Assembly (NCBI GenBank): GCA_963721175.1
Contig: CAVRIG010000008.1
Span: 1-64,000 of the forward strand
From: Aliishimia sp963721175
GTDB lineage: Bacteria; Pseudomonadota; Alphaproteobacteria; Rhodobacterales; Rhodobacteraceae
Length of the DNA: 64,000 bases
Direction of reading: 5' to 3'
Position 1 is the first letter of the stretch. Each line of letters starts with the position of its first letter. The notes beneath the pieces are model-generated. The model saw nothing but the letters and a program-made list of their open reading frames with translations, had not been told where the DNA came from and searched no databases. Positions 1 through 8,691 of the stretch are shown piece after piece. The translations under genes were made by a program, and so were the position numbers.

Positions 1-500
1 GACCGAAAGCAGCAGGATCGTTCCCAAACCCCAAAGTGTCATGTGGTAGTGCGTGAGTTGCGCGGCTTCGTGGCCGAACCAGTAGCTGAAATGGTTGCCG
101 ACGATCAGCATGCCAGCCCAGATGGTCATGAATGCCGTGGCGCCAAGGATGGCGAGCGCCCGCGCCGTGTCTGCCGCGTCGAGGCCGAAGAGCGCGAGCA
201 AGAGCATCAGGGTCGCGACCGAGAGCAGGACCAAGGCCAACGCTTCAATAGTCACCACGGCCCGAAAGGCGAGCAATTGTTTCTTGCGGTCGGTCACCGC
301 GCGATGGGCAACCGGTTCGAACGCCTCCGGATAAGCCTCACGAAGGCGCCGCATTTCCAGGACCTCCGCCGTGTAGCTTTCGTCTGCGACGGGTAGAGGA
401 TGTTGTCGCGTGCGCCGGTGAACATCCATGCGGCGATGGACCCGGTGGCGACGGTCTGCGCAAGAAGGATGGCGGTCTCCAGCATGGCGCCATTGGACAT
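1..500 (-). pseudogene. DUF2165-like small integral membrane protein, frameshifted, C-terminus off the window
   Basis: Read on the minus strand from an ATG at 500 (or 485), this gives a hydrophobic start (MLETAILLAQTVATG) and then DNILYPSQ. The frame is lost near 386-391. Shifting by one base restores a long hydrophobic protein (NESYTAEVLEMRRL, then two or three membrane segments, ending in HYHMTLWGLGTI) that runs off the window edge. The pattern, with an early DNxLxP motif and a late NxFxYW...HE...MTLWG motif, is what I recall for DUF2165 predicted membrane proteins, whose function is unknown. One missing base near 388 explains the break, so it may be a sequencing error rather than a true pseudogene. 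Family assignment is from memory of the motif pattern. Confidence 0.6.
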
Positions 501-600
501 GAATCCGGGTCAAGGTCCAGATCTGGAGACGGTACCGGCCTCGACACGAAAAAGGGCCGCGGCGATGCGCGGCCCCTCGTGTGTCGAACCTCGGACAGGA

Positions 601-2268
601 TTAGCTCCAGGCGAGGCGTTCCGGGAAGATGACCAGGGCTATGTGGATCTCGCCGCCCACCAGACCTTCTTTGGTGTGATTGTAGAGGTTCCGCCAGTAG
701 GGCTGGATCGTGACGCCCTCTTCCTGGATCATCTTTTCGCCCTCCGCCATCAGCTCGCGACGCTTTTCGACATCGGCTGTGGCCAGGGCTTTTTCAAGGA
801 TCGCGTCGAACTCCGGGTTGGACCAGCCGAACTCGTTCCAGGCTTCTCCCGACTGTAGGCCAGCGCCCAGATCTGCACGCCCAGCGGACGGTGGTTCCAG
901 TTGGTCGAGCTGAAGGGATACTTCGTCCAGTCGTTCCAGAAGGTCGAGCCGGGCAGGATCGGTCCGCTTGACCTTGAAGCCCGCGTCACGCAGCTGTGCC
1001 GCCACGGCGTCGGTCGTGTCCTTGCGCCAGGCATCGTCGATCGAGATGAGCTCGTGCTCGAAATCGACCATCCCGGCCTCTTCCATCAGCGCCTTCGCGG
1101 CGGCGGGATCGACGGTCATCGGCGGAAGTTCGGCATATTCGGGGTGCATCGGGCCGACATGGTGGTTCTCCGCGACGTCGCCGCGGCCACCATAGCCGAG
1201 TTCGAGCAGATGCGTTGTCGACGGCCATGGACAGGGCCTGACGCACGCGCTTGTCCGCATAAGGCTGCATGCCGTCGACTTCGGCCAGCTGGTTGGGGCG
1301 GATCACGATGGTCGCGGCGGTCGCGATCTGGTTCTGACCCAGCCGTCGAGCGTGCCCATGATGTCGATGAATTCGCCATCGACTTCATAGAGCATGTCGA
1401 CCTCGTCGGCCTCGGCGGCGGCGATCCAGGCCGAGGGATCGGTGCCGTAGTCGATATATTCGAAGCGGTCGATCCAGGCCGCCGTTGTCTGCGCCCCACC
1501 AGGTGTGATCCTCGTTGCGGACGAGCACGCCCTTGACGCCGACCTCGAGGCTTTCCGGCAGGTAGGGGCCGGTGCCGACGGGATTGTCCATGATGTCTTC
1601 GGGATCGTAATGATCGGGATGCACGATGGCGGCCGGATAATCCGACATGCCGGCGATCAGGGTGATGTCCGAGGCCGGGCAGGTTGAGCCGGACGGTGTG
1701 CGCATCGACGACTTCGATGGCACCTTCGATCGCCTTGCCGGTGTTCTCGTCGATCAGGGTGGCGAAGCGGCCGGCCATGGAGTTGCCTTCCACCTACTTG
1801 TCGCACCAGCCCTCGATATTGGCGGCGACGTCCTCGGCGGTGAGGTCGTCGCCGTTGTTCCACTTCACGCCCTGGCGGACGTTGAGCGTGTATTCGGTGG
1901 CGTCGTCGTTGATTTCCCAGCTTTCCAGCAGGGTCGGCGTGAACGTCCCGTCGTTTTCCCAGATGGCGAGATATTCCAGCCAGCCGCGGTAGAAATTGGC
2001 AATCTCGTTCCAGTCCTCGGTGCGCGGGTCCTTCATCCCGCGCACGGATTGCTGGATCCGGACGGTGCCGCCCATCGTCGGGGTCTGCGCGCTGGCGGAT
2101 GTCGGAGCGGTCAGGCCCAGCATCGCGTAGGCTGTCGCCGCAGTGGCGCCGAAGGAGCTTGCGGTTGCCAGGAACTCCCGCCGCGACACCGCGTCCGTGC
2201 CGATTTTTTTCGCCGAAGCGACTACTGCCTCGGGCAGCGGTTTTCCGGTTCGTGTCAGAAAATCCATG
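601..2268 (-). pseudogene. ABC transporter periplasmic substrate-binding protein (peptide/opine family 5), multiply disrupted
   Basis: Starts at 2268 with a Tat-type signal (SRREFLATASS) and a mature domain typical of SBP_bac_5 proteins that bind peptides, opines or related solutes for ABC import. The chain is recognisable to the stop at 601 (for example WWGADN, VGTGPYLP, RVRQALSMAVDN, EAWNEFGW, GEKMIQEEGVTIQPYWRN) but uses all three frames. I count an in-frame TAG at 1794-1796 and apparent single-base indels near 1675, 1487, 1335, 1215, 955 and 855. No intact permease or ATPase genes lie beside it in the window. With this many lesions it is either a decayed gene or a badly sequenced one. It lies downstream of the FAD oxidase/deaminase pair on the same strand. 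Confidence 0.8.
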
Positions 2269-2571
2269 GTCTTCCTCTCTGTTGGCTGGCGGTGTTTTGT
2301 GTCCCGCCTATCAAGTTGTGCGGTAACCGCTGCAGTTGGTCTGCAGTCTGGTCCGTAATGCACGGAACCATCGGACCATCGGGCGAATGGCGTCAAGCCT
2401 CTTGGTCGTGTCCGCAACACCGGCATACCGGACGACCGAGCAACTGGTTTGCGATTCCACGGCATCGAACGGCGCAAAACCGGCCTTTTGCGGCGCTTTC
2501 GAGACACGCACCTGCCGATGTTCCCCGGGGATCACCTTTCGGTGTAGCCACGCGCTCTCCGGAAGTCTCGG
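2269..2571. other. Intergenic stretch between the FAD oxidase and the solute-binding protein gene
   Basis: About 300 bases with no convincing reading frame. It should carry the promoter or leader of the minus-strand solute-binding protein gene. A ribosome-binding-like purine run (revcomp of cttcctct) lies just before the ATG at 2268. I see no clear terminator or repeat. Confidence 0.5.
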
Positions 2572-3972
2572 TCAAGCCCGCGCTTCGATCTCCTCGGGGG
2601 ACAGGTCCTTCACCTCCGCCCAGAACCGCGATTTCACGGAGTTGAGCAGACCCTTGGGGTCCATCCGTTTCTTCCAGGCCAGATGGCTGTAGTCCGCTTT
2701 CATGCCACCGCCTTCGACGCGCCAGACATGTGCATCCCAGACGGGGAAGCCATTCTCCTCGTAGATGCCGTTGATCTCGGCCAGCCGCGCGGGGGTGGAG
2801 AACCAGATGATCGGCAGGTCGAAGGTCACGATCCGACCGCCGAGCAGGCTGAACTCGTGATGCATCCAGACATCGTCGCCCAGCTTAATGCGGACATCCG
2901 CAATGCGTTCGGGATCGGGCGGAACCGGGCAGCCCACCTGCTGGTAGGTCGCATGCCGGTCGGCCTTCAGCACCTGCAGCGTCGTGTGGTTGTACGAGAA
3001 GTCGAAGACATGCGGCAGCACGAGATCCTGGCGCCGGTCCTCGGTCAACGTCAGGTCGGTCTGGCCGCCGGTCTTCGCGATCAGAGACTGGAACGCGTCC
3101 ACGTCTTCCGCCGGAACCAACGCCACCATCAGGTCGTGGTCTTTGCGGATATGTCCCTCGAGCCGCGGGAAGTAGGCGGTGATCCGGGCGTCGACGGTAC
3201 TCAGCAATTTTGCCGCGATATCGGGCGCGGCGGCGACGGCATGACCGGCGGCATAGGCGGCCGGGTAGCTGTCAAATGTCGCCATGCAGCCCACCCACTC
3301 CCGGCGTGGCACCGCGCGCAGAGTTACGTCGGTTATGACACCGTTCAGTCCCCAGGCGTGGTGGATCTGCAGCGTTTCGGCGCCCTCGAAGACATGGGAT
3401 GTGGGCGTTTCCTCGACACTCATCGCGGTCAACCGGATGATGTTGCCGGGATCCCGCAGCGCGCCATGTGCGATCGAGCCGATGCCGGCGCTGCCGCCGG
3501 CGACGAACCCGCCGATGGTGGCGATGTCCTGGGTCGAGGGGAACATGGCCATTTCCTGTCCGCCTTTGGCGAGGGCCGCGTTGATGTCGGCCATGAAAGC
3601 GCCCGCCTCGGCCCGGACGAAGCCGTCGCCGATCTCGAGGACGCGATTCATCGCGGTGGTCTCTATGATGAGACCGCCATCGACGGGGACGGACTGGCCG
3701 TAATTGCCCGTCCCGCCGCCACGGAGGACGACGGGCAGGTCGTGGGTCCACGCGACGGAGAGCACATGCGCCATCTCGCCTTGCGTCTTCGGCACCGCAA
3801 CGAGGTCGCCGAAGCACGTCTTCAGTTCCGCGTTCAGGATCGGAGAATACCAGAAGAAATCGCGGCTGCGCTTCTTCACCAGCACGGGTTCCGCGATGGT
3901 GTCCACCGGAGCCAGCGCATCGGCGATGGCGGGCCAGTCGACATGATCAGTCTTGCCGGAGATGGACGTCAT
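2572..3972 (-). CDS. FAD-binding (PCMH-type) oxidoreductase
   Basis: A 466-residue flavoprotein of the FAD_binding_4 / vanillyl-alcohol-oxidase type. The FAD-binding half is visible at roughly residues 55-220: VVLRGGGTGNYGQ for the pyrophosphate loop, then GGLIIETTAMNR, an AEAG block and TIGGFVAGGSAGIGS. The C-terminal part (WKKRMDPKGLLNSVKSRF) matches the usual tail with DPKGLLNPGK. No signal peptide is seen, so it is probably cytoplasmic. The ATG at 3972 overlaps the stop of the upstream deaminase-like gene (ATGA), so the two are translationally coupled. The substrate cannot be read from sequence; family members oxidise alcohols, hydroxy acids or amines. Confidence 0.85.
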   Translation of the reverse strand: MTSISGKTDHVDWPAIADALAPVDTIAEPVLVKKRSRDFFWYSPILNAELKTCFGDLVAVPKTQGEMAHVLSVAWTHDLPVVLRGGGTGNYGQSVPVDGGLIIETTAMNRVLEIGDGFVRAEAGAFMADINAALAKGGQEMAMFPSTQDIATIGGFVAGGSAGIGSIAHGALRDPGNIIRLTAMSVEETPTSHVFEGAETLQIHHAWGLNGVITDVTLRAVPRREWVGCMATFDSYPAAYAAGHAVAAAPDIAAKLLSTVDARITAYFPRLEGHIRKDHDLMVALVPAEDVDAFQSLIAKTGGQTDLTLTEDRRQDLVLPHVFDFSYNHTTLQVLKADRHATYQQVGCPVPPDPERIADVRIKLGDDVWMHHEFSLLGGRIVTFDLPIIWFSTPARLAEINGIYEENGFPVWDAHVWRVEGGGMKADYSHLAWKKRMDPKGLLNSVKSRFWAEVKDLSPEEIEARA

Positions 3973-5156
3973 GTGTCAGCTCCCTTGAGCGCGGCGCGCC
4001 CGGCGATCACCTCGGCGAGGGTGTCGGCGGTGTAGGTCAGCAGGTCGCGACGATGCGCGCCGTCGATGAAGACCGGATCGAGGCCCAGCGCACGCGCCGC
4101 ATCCGTGGTGACCATCGGCAACCACCGGCCCAGCGGAGGGTCGAGATGTGCCGTCAGCATGGCGAGATGCAAGGCGGCCATCGGGTCGTGATGCCCCACT
4201 GGACAGAAGGCATCGGCCACATTGTCCGAGCCGACGATGACCCTGACACCGGCCGCCGCAAGTTCGCGCAGACGGGTGATGCCGCGTCGGTCGGGGGTGC
4301 CGCCGCCGCGGTCCTGAAGGTAGAGGTTCGTCGTGGGCAGTGCGCAGACGGTGATGTCGGCCTGCGCAAGCTTGTCGGCGATGCGGGCGAGGTCGACCGC
4401 GCTGCGGTCCATCAGGCTGACCGCATGACCGCAGAGGATCGGCCGGGAAAAGCGGGTTTGCAGCGCCATGTCGGCGATCGCCTCCAGCCCGTTATGGCCG
4501 CCGAGCCCTTCGTCCACATGGAAATCGAGCATCAAGCCGTGCCGATCCGCCTCTGCGAAGGTGGCTGCCAGCGCCGCCTGGATCATGCGCGTCGGATGGT
4601 CGAGCAGGAAAACGCCGAGGACACCGCCCGCGTTTGCCACGTGGCGGGCCACGCTACGGGCGAAGGCAGGGTTGCCCATCTGCTCGACCGAGGTCAACGC
4701 GGCCCATTGCACGTGCGTCGCGCCCATGCCGGTCAGGACATGCCAGGCGCGGGGCGGATCCGCGCTGTCGCCCCAGTCCACATGCGACCGGACCGCGCCG
4801 ACGCCGGCCTGCGCAAGCTCGGCAAGACCGCGTTCGGCGCGGCTGAGGATGTCGGCTTCGGTCCAGTTCTCCTTGTCCTCGATCTGGGCTGCGATTGCCG
4901 TCCGCAGGTCGCCGCCGACATCGCCGAGCCGGTGCAGGGTGTGGCACTTGTCGAGGTGGCAATGTGCCTCGACCAGGCGTGGCAGCATGATGGTCGCGCG
5001 GCCTTGCTCCTCGGGCGGTTCAAGTCCGACAAGCCGATCAGCGCGCCAGACGGGTCTTCCGCGCAGGCATTCGCCGTCCGGCCTGCCGCCGAAGCTCTCC
5101 GGCGCGCGCAGCAGGTCGCGCGGGACCAGCACGTCTGCCATCGCCATCCCGGTCAC
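3969..5156 (-). CDS. Cytosine deaminase-like amidohydrolase
   Basis: A 395-residue metal-dependent hydrolase of the amidohydrolase superfamily. The metal and catalytic motifs of the cytosine deaminase branch are in order: HCHLDK (HxH, about residue 85), FHVDE (about 211), CGHA (about 241) and GSDNVADAF (about 309, the catalytic Asp). It should hydrolyse an amino- or oxo-substituted N-heterocycle; cytosine itself is not proven. The likely start is GTG at 5156, whose GTGA overlaps the stop of the broken amidotransferase gene upstream. Its own stop overlaps the ATG of the FAD oxidase. The tight coupling suggests one catabolic operon. An alternative start is the ATG at 5141. Confidence 0.85.
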   Translation of the reverse strand: MTGMAMADVLVPRDLLRAPESFGGRPDGECLRGRPVWRADRLVGLEPPEEQGRATIMLPRLVEAHCHLDKCHTLHRLGDVGGDLRTAIAAQIEDKENWTEADILSRAERGLAELAQAGVGAVRSHVDWGDSADPPRAWHVLTGMGATHVQWAALTSVEQMGNPAFARSVARHVANAGGVLGVFLLDHPTRMIQAALAATFAEADRHGLMLDFHVDEGLGGHNGLEAIADMALQTRFSRPILCGHAVSLMDRSAVDLARIADKLAQADITVCALPTTNLYLQDRGGGTPDRRGITRLRELAAAGVRVIVGSDNVADAFCPVGHHDPMAALHLAMLTAHLDPPLGRWLPMVTTDAARALGLDPVFIDGAHRRDLLTYTADTLAEVIAGRAALKGADT

Positions 5157-5565
5157 GTGAGGGCATGCCCAAGGAAGCGGTCCAGAAAACCATAGAGCCA
5201 GTCCGCCTGCGCGCGGTCATGCCGCATCATGTTGCCTCCTGCTCCTCCGGCGTCCTCGCCCCGGGTCTGCCATGGCTGTCCGAGATCGTCTGCCAGCGCC
5301 GCAACCCGCAAATCGTTTGTTCGGCATGGAATTGGACGGCATCGATCCGTCGATACACCTCGTTCAGGAACGGGTGCCGGCCCGCGTCGCAGGCATTGTC
5401 CATTCCGTCATAGATCACGACAGCGTCAAGGTCGCCGGTCATCTCGCCGGAAACTTCACCGCGAAAGCGGCGACTGATCTCCGTGCTGACGCCATGCACG
5501 CGGCACCAGCTTGTCGCGCGGTCGTCTTCCGAACCATCCCTGTGGCGAATGCAGAGCACGTGCAT
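5153..5565 (-). pseudogene. Type 1 (class I) glutamine amidotransferase, internally deleted and frameshifted
   Basis: The N-terminus (MHVLCIRHRDGSEDD, then VVIYDGMDNA and HPFLNEVYRRIDA) and the C-terminus (VQFHAEQT, ARTPEEQEAT) both look like GuaA-type stand-alone amidotransferases of about 240 residues. Here they are joined directly at RIDA-VQFH, so the middle, including the nucleophile elbow G-x-C-x-G and its cysteine, is missing. A shift near 5229 also separates the last 25 codons (MMRHDRAQADWLYGFLDRF), which end at 5153. The protein cannot be an active glutaminase. The stop still overlaps the GTG start of the deaminase-like gene, a relic of the original operon. Confidence 0.75.
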
Positions 5566-5673
5566 GTCACATCACTCCCCCTTCAGAGGTTTCAGCGAAA
5601 CGCGGCCCTTGGTTGATCCGTGCCAGAGATCTGGCATGGTTTCTGGCAGGAACTTCGATGGAGGGCAAGAGCC

Positions 5674-6060
5674 GTGAAATCGCTGCAGCCGAAGCGCATC
5701 GCGCCGCCATTTGCACGCTATTCCCACGGGGTGGAGGTGCCGGCCGGAGCGCGCTGGATGCGCACGTCAGGGCCGTTGGGACTTGGGGCCGACGGGACGG
5801 TGCCGGAGGCCGCGGAGGCGCAGACGGCGATCTGCTTCGACAACATCGCTGCGATCCTGGCGGAGGCGGGAATGACGCGGGTCAATGTGGTGCATGTCCA
5901 GGCCTGCGTCACAGGGCGGGCACACATGGAAGGCTACATGGCCGCGCGGGATGCCTGGCTCGCGGATGTGGCGGTGCTGCCAAGCTCCACACTGTTGATC
6001 GTGTCGGGCTTCACCCGGCCCGAGTTCGTCGTGGAGATCGGGGTCTGGGCCGCTGCGTGA
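5674..6060 (+). CDS. RidA family protein (enamine/imine deaminase-like)
   Basis: A 128-residue YjgF/YER057c/UK114 (RidA) protein. Visible family features are TSGPLGLGADG near the start, the helix with AAILAEAGMTRVNVVHVQACVT, and the closing block STLLIVSGFTRPEFVVEIGVWA. RidA proteins hydrolyse reactive enamine/imine intermediates from PLP enzymes or flavin oxidases. The conserved Arg before the substrate loop of canonical RidA is not clearly placed here (RPEFVVEIG is present), so this may be a specialised subfamily. The start is probably GTG at 5674, preceded by GGAGGG at 5660-5665; the frame is also open from an ATG at 5620. It is divergent from the deaminase/oxidase operon and could detoxify its imine products (inference). 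Confidence 0.8.
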   Translation: MKSLQPKRIAPPFARYSHGVEVPAGARWMRTSGPLGLGADGTVPEAAEAQTAICFDNIAAILAEAGMTRVNVVHVQACVTGRAHMEGYMAARDAWLADVAVLPSSTLLIVSGFTRPEFVVEIGVWAAA

Positions 6061-6153
6061 TCTTGTGGGGCGGTTAAATGGCCGCATTCCACCGCCCTGC
6101 GTTCGAGCCACGCAGGCCCTGAGGCTGCGCCCCAAACCCCCCGGCACCCCGTG

Positions 6154-6369
6154 TCAGGGCGCGTCGCCGTATTCCTTGCGCAGGAGCTTGCGGAGGGTCC
6201 ACACCAGCGTGCCCGCGAAGAAGACGGTGGCGAGCCCGATCGCCTCCCAACCGCCGGCGGTGGTGGGCAGACCACGAAATACCAGCGCAGCGACCAGCAT
6301 GATCAGCCCCGCCGCGGAAAAGGCGAGGCGAAAGCGCAGGTCTGATCGGGTGGGGCTGAACTTGGACAT
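6154..6369 (-). CDS. Small two-helix membrane protein, unknown function
   Basis: A 71-residue protein with two hydrophobic segments (residues about 16-32, LAFSAAGLIMLVAALVF, and 42-57, AIGLATVFFAGTLVW) followed by a basic tail (RKLLRKEY). This fits a small inner-membrane hairpin. I do not recognise a family. It lies between the RidA gene and mipZ, on the same strand as mipZ and 50 bp beyond its stop, so it may be cotranscribed. The codon pattern is typical of neighbouring genes. Confidence 0.6.
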   Translation of the reverse strand: MSKFSPTRSDLRFRLAFSAAGLIMLVAALVFRGLPTTAGGWEAIGLATVFFAGTLVWTLRKLLRKEYGDAP

Positions 6370-6420
6370 GCCGCTGATCTAGCGGCGCTGCTGCGTTCGG
6401 CCAGTGCCGTTCCGACGGCT

Positions 6421-7229
6421 TCAGAAATCGATGGTGACGCCGGGCAACTTCAGCGCCTTCATCAGATCGCGCAACTCCTGCCGCGCGGCGATGTTGGAGA
6501 TGTTGAGCTGCTTGACCCCAACTTCCTTGAGGTCGAGGAGCGTGAGCCCGCGCGGGAAAAGCTCGCGGAAGATGACCCGTTCGGAGAAGCCCGGCGCGAT
6601 GCGGAAGCCGATGCGCTTGGACAGGAGCTTCAGAACATGCTCCATCTTTTCCTTGTTGACCATGCGCTGGGTCCCGACACGGTTGCGCAGGACGATCCAG
6701 TCGATGGAAGCCAGCCCCGCCTGTGCCCTGAGCTGGCGCGCGCTCCAGACCATTTCGGAGTAGACGGAGGGTCCGATCACTTCCATCCCGGTCTGGTCGG
6801 TATGGGCCAAGAGGTCGAAATCGACGAAGCTGTCGTTGAGCGGCGTGATCAGCGTGTCGGCCAGCGAATGCGCCACCTGGCTGAGCCTCGTATGCGAGCC
6901 GGGGCAGTCGATGACGATGAAGTCGCTATCGGGTTCGAGCGTCGCAACGGCGGCCGACAGGCGATGGTCATAGACGTTCTCGCCGGGCTGAAGCTCTTCC
7001 TGCGGGATCTCGGGCAGGGCGTGCATCTCGGGCGTGGCGAGCGTGAAGCCCGCATCCTTGTTGTATTTCAGGCGGTTCTCGAAATACCGGGTGAAGCTCT
7101 TTTGCCGCAGGTCCAGATCGAGGCAGCTGACCTTGTGACCCATCCGCGAAAGTGCCGTGGAGACGTGCATCGAGACGGTGGACTTCCGGCGCCGCCCTTC
7201 TCGTTTCCCACGACAATGATGTGAGCCAT
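6421..7229 (-). CDS. mipZ: Division-plane positioning ATPase MipZ (ParA family), frameshift in Walker A
   Basis: The protein starts at 7229 as MAHIIVVGNEKGGAG, which is the first part of the deviant Walker A motif KGGxGKST. It continues in another frame from MHVSTALSRMGHKVSCLDLDLRQ to the stop at 6421. One missing A around 7184-7187 (GGAAGTCC where GGAAAGTCC is expected) accounts for the break. The rest is typical MipZ: DLDLRQKSFTRYFENR, FIVIDCPGSHTRLS, TPLNDSFVDFDLL and a C-terminal amphipathic region. MipZ forms a bipolar gradient from ParB and blocks FtsZ assembly away from midcell in Caulobacter. A break in this core gene is suspicious and more likely a sequence error than a null allele. 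Confidence 0.85.
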
Positions 7230-7608
7230 TCCCGTTCCTCTTGCCGAAAGGCCAGCGCCGCCTTCACCGGGTAGTACAGCGCTCGGCCCATCGCAAGCCA
7301 AGGTCGCCTGATCGCCATCGAAAGCGGATTGGTGTGGTCTGATCTCACTCATCTCAAATCTCCAGGCCGGACGGGCGCAATGCATCGGCGGTCGATGCAC
7401 CGGACGGGCATCTCGTGTCGTGACACGCCGACACTCAGAGATGAAGGCCGCGCGTCACATGCCGCGTCTAAGGCCAAAAATTTGAGAATTGGTAACTATC
7501 TGCACCAAAATCCGAAAAGAGTTACATCCGAAAATCGGTATGCGGACAGAGAAAACGCCGCCCCGGCGTGGCGGAGCGGCGCTTGAAATCAAACTCATTT
7601 GGGCAGGA
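7230..7608. other. Intergenic stretch between mipZ and rpmE
   Basis: About 380 bases without a recognised gene. Around 7480-7545 it is relatively AT-rich, unlike the flanks, and probably holds the mipZ promoter region. I see no clear terminator for rpmE beyond a weak GC-rich repeat (ccgccccggcgtggcggagcgg at about 7558-7579) that could form a hairpin. Confidence 0.4.
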
Positions 7609-7830
7609 TCAGAAGCCCAGACCCTCGTATTTCTTCTTGAATTTCGACACGCGGCCGCCGGCATCCATCAAGCGCTGGCCGCCGCCGGTCCAGGCGGGGT
7701 GAACCGTGGGGTCGATATCGAGTGACAGCGTGTCGCCTTCCGCACCCCAGGTCGATTTCATCTGCAACACGGTGCCGTCGGTCATCTTCACATCGATGAT
7801 GTGGTAGTCGGGATGAGTGTCCTTTTTCAT
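7609..7830 (-). CDS. rpmE: 50S ribosomal protein L31
   Basis: A 73-residue L31 with the usual opening MKKDTHPDYH and the conserved core HPAWTGGGQRLMDAGGRVSKFKKKY. The zinc-binding CxxC version is absent: position 16 onward reads VKMTDGTVLQM, so this is the C-minus form. It sits 5 bp downstream of rplS on the same strand, the normal rplS-rpmE order in Rhodobacterales. It binds at the 50S central protuberance/subunit bridge region. Confidence 0.97.
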   Translation of the reverse strand: MKKDTHPDYHIIDVKMTDGTVLQMKSTWGAEGDTLSLDIDPTVHPAWTGGGQRLMDAGGRVSKFKKKYEGLGF

Positions 7831-7835
7831 CTCTT

Positions 7836-8222
7836 TCAGGCCTCCGCACCGGATTTCTTGGGTTTGTACGTGCTGTCTTCTGCGATCCGGGCGGATTTGC
7901 CTCGGCGCGACCGCAGATAGTAGAGCTTGGCACGGCGCACCTTGCCGCGACGCACCACCTCGATGCTGTCGATATTGGTGGAATAGAGCGGGAAGACCCG
8001 TTCCACGCCTTCACCAAACGAAATCTTGCGGACGGTAAACGATCCGGCAATCCCGTTTCCGTTCTTGCGCGCGATGCACACGCCTTCATAGGCCTGCACG
8101 CGGGAGCGCGTTCCTTCCGTCACCTTGTAGCCGACGCGAATCGTGTCGCCGGCCTTGAAGTCGGGGATTTCTTTGCCCAATCCGGCGATCTGTTCCGCCT
8201 CGATCTCAGCGATCAGGTTCAT
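7836..8222 (-). CDS. rplS: 50S ribosomal protein L19
   Basis: A 128-residue L19, with the family core KAGDTIRVGYKVTEGTRSRVQAYEGVC split over its first 60 residues, then FTVRKISFGEGVERVFPLYS, SIEVVRRGKVRRAKLYYLR and a basic C-terminus. It is located at the 30S-50S interface. It starts with ATG at 8222 after a purine-rich GAGACCGG. It is followed at once by rpmE. The usual upstream partners rimM and trmD are not present in this window. Confidence 0.97.
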   Translation of the reverse strand: MNLIAEIEAEQIAGLGKEIPDFKAGDTIRVGYKVTEGTRSRVQAYEGVCIARKNGNGIAGSFTVRKISFGEGVERVFPLYSTNIDSIEVVRRGKVRRAKLYYLRSRRGKSARIAEDSTYKPKKSGAEA

Positions 8223-8691
8223 CTGACCGGTCTCCTATATCTGCCCGTGGTATGCCACGGAGGTTCATGCGCCTCAGAACTCTGTGTCTTCACCGGGTCC
8301 GCATCTGCGCCCGACAGAGGATCAGGTCGTCTTTGACTTGTTGTCCATTGGTGCGTGTCGCGGTGGGGACGAAGACTTCCCATGACTGCACCAGTCCGAA
8401 ATACGCGACTCCGGACCGGCGCCTTCTATGAGAGATGCGGGTTTTGATCAAGTGGGAATGGCCGGTACACGCGCGGATTTGTCTTGCAGATCGTAAACTC
8501 CCGGGATGGATCGAGAAGGTGCGCGCTGACTTGGTGGCCGTGTCCGGGTGCTGCAAGCGCCCGAAGATGCAGCCCAGACGTCGGAATTGTCAGGATGCGG
8601 CCAACCTTGACGCAATTGAGCGCGCGGGCTCTTTTCCTCACCCCGCGTGACCGCTAGCCTCCGCTCCGGAACGTCACTCGGGATCTTCGCC
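8223..8691. other. Intergenic region upstream of rplS and puuD, with a short hairpin
   Basis: Some 470 bases with no supported gene. On the minus strand, just upstream of rplS, CCGTGG-tatg-CCACGG (8246-8261) is a perfect 6-bp stem with a 4-base loop. It lies in the 5' leader and could affect rplS translation or be part of an upstream terminator; there is no T-run. The remainder must contain the divergent promoters for rplS-rpmE and puuD. Short frames here show no family features. Confidence 0.45.

Noticed and set aside
1647..2645. 332-codon plus-strand frame opposite the solute-binding protein
   Set aside because: Antisense to recognisable though damaged transporter sequence.
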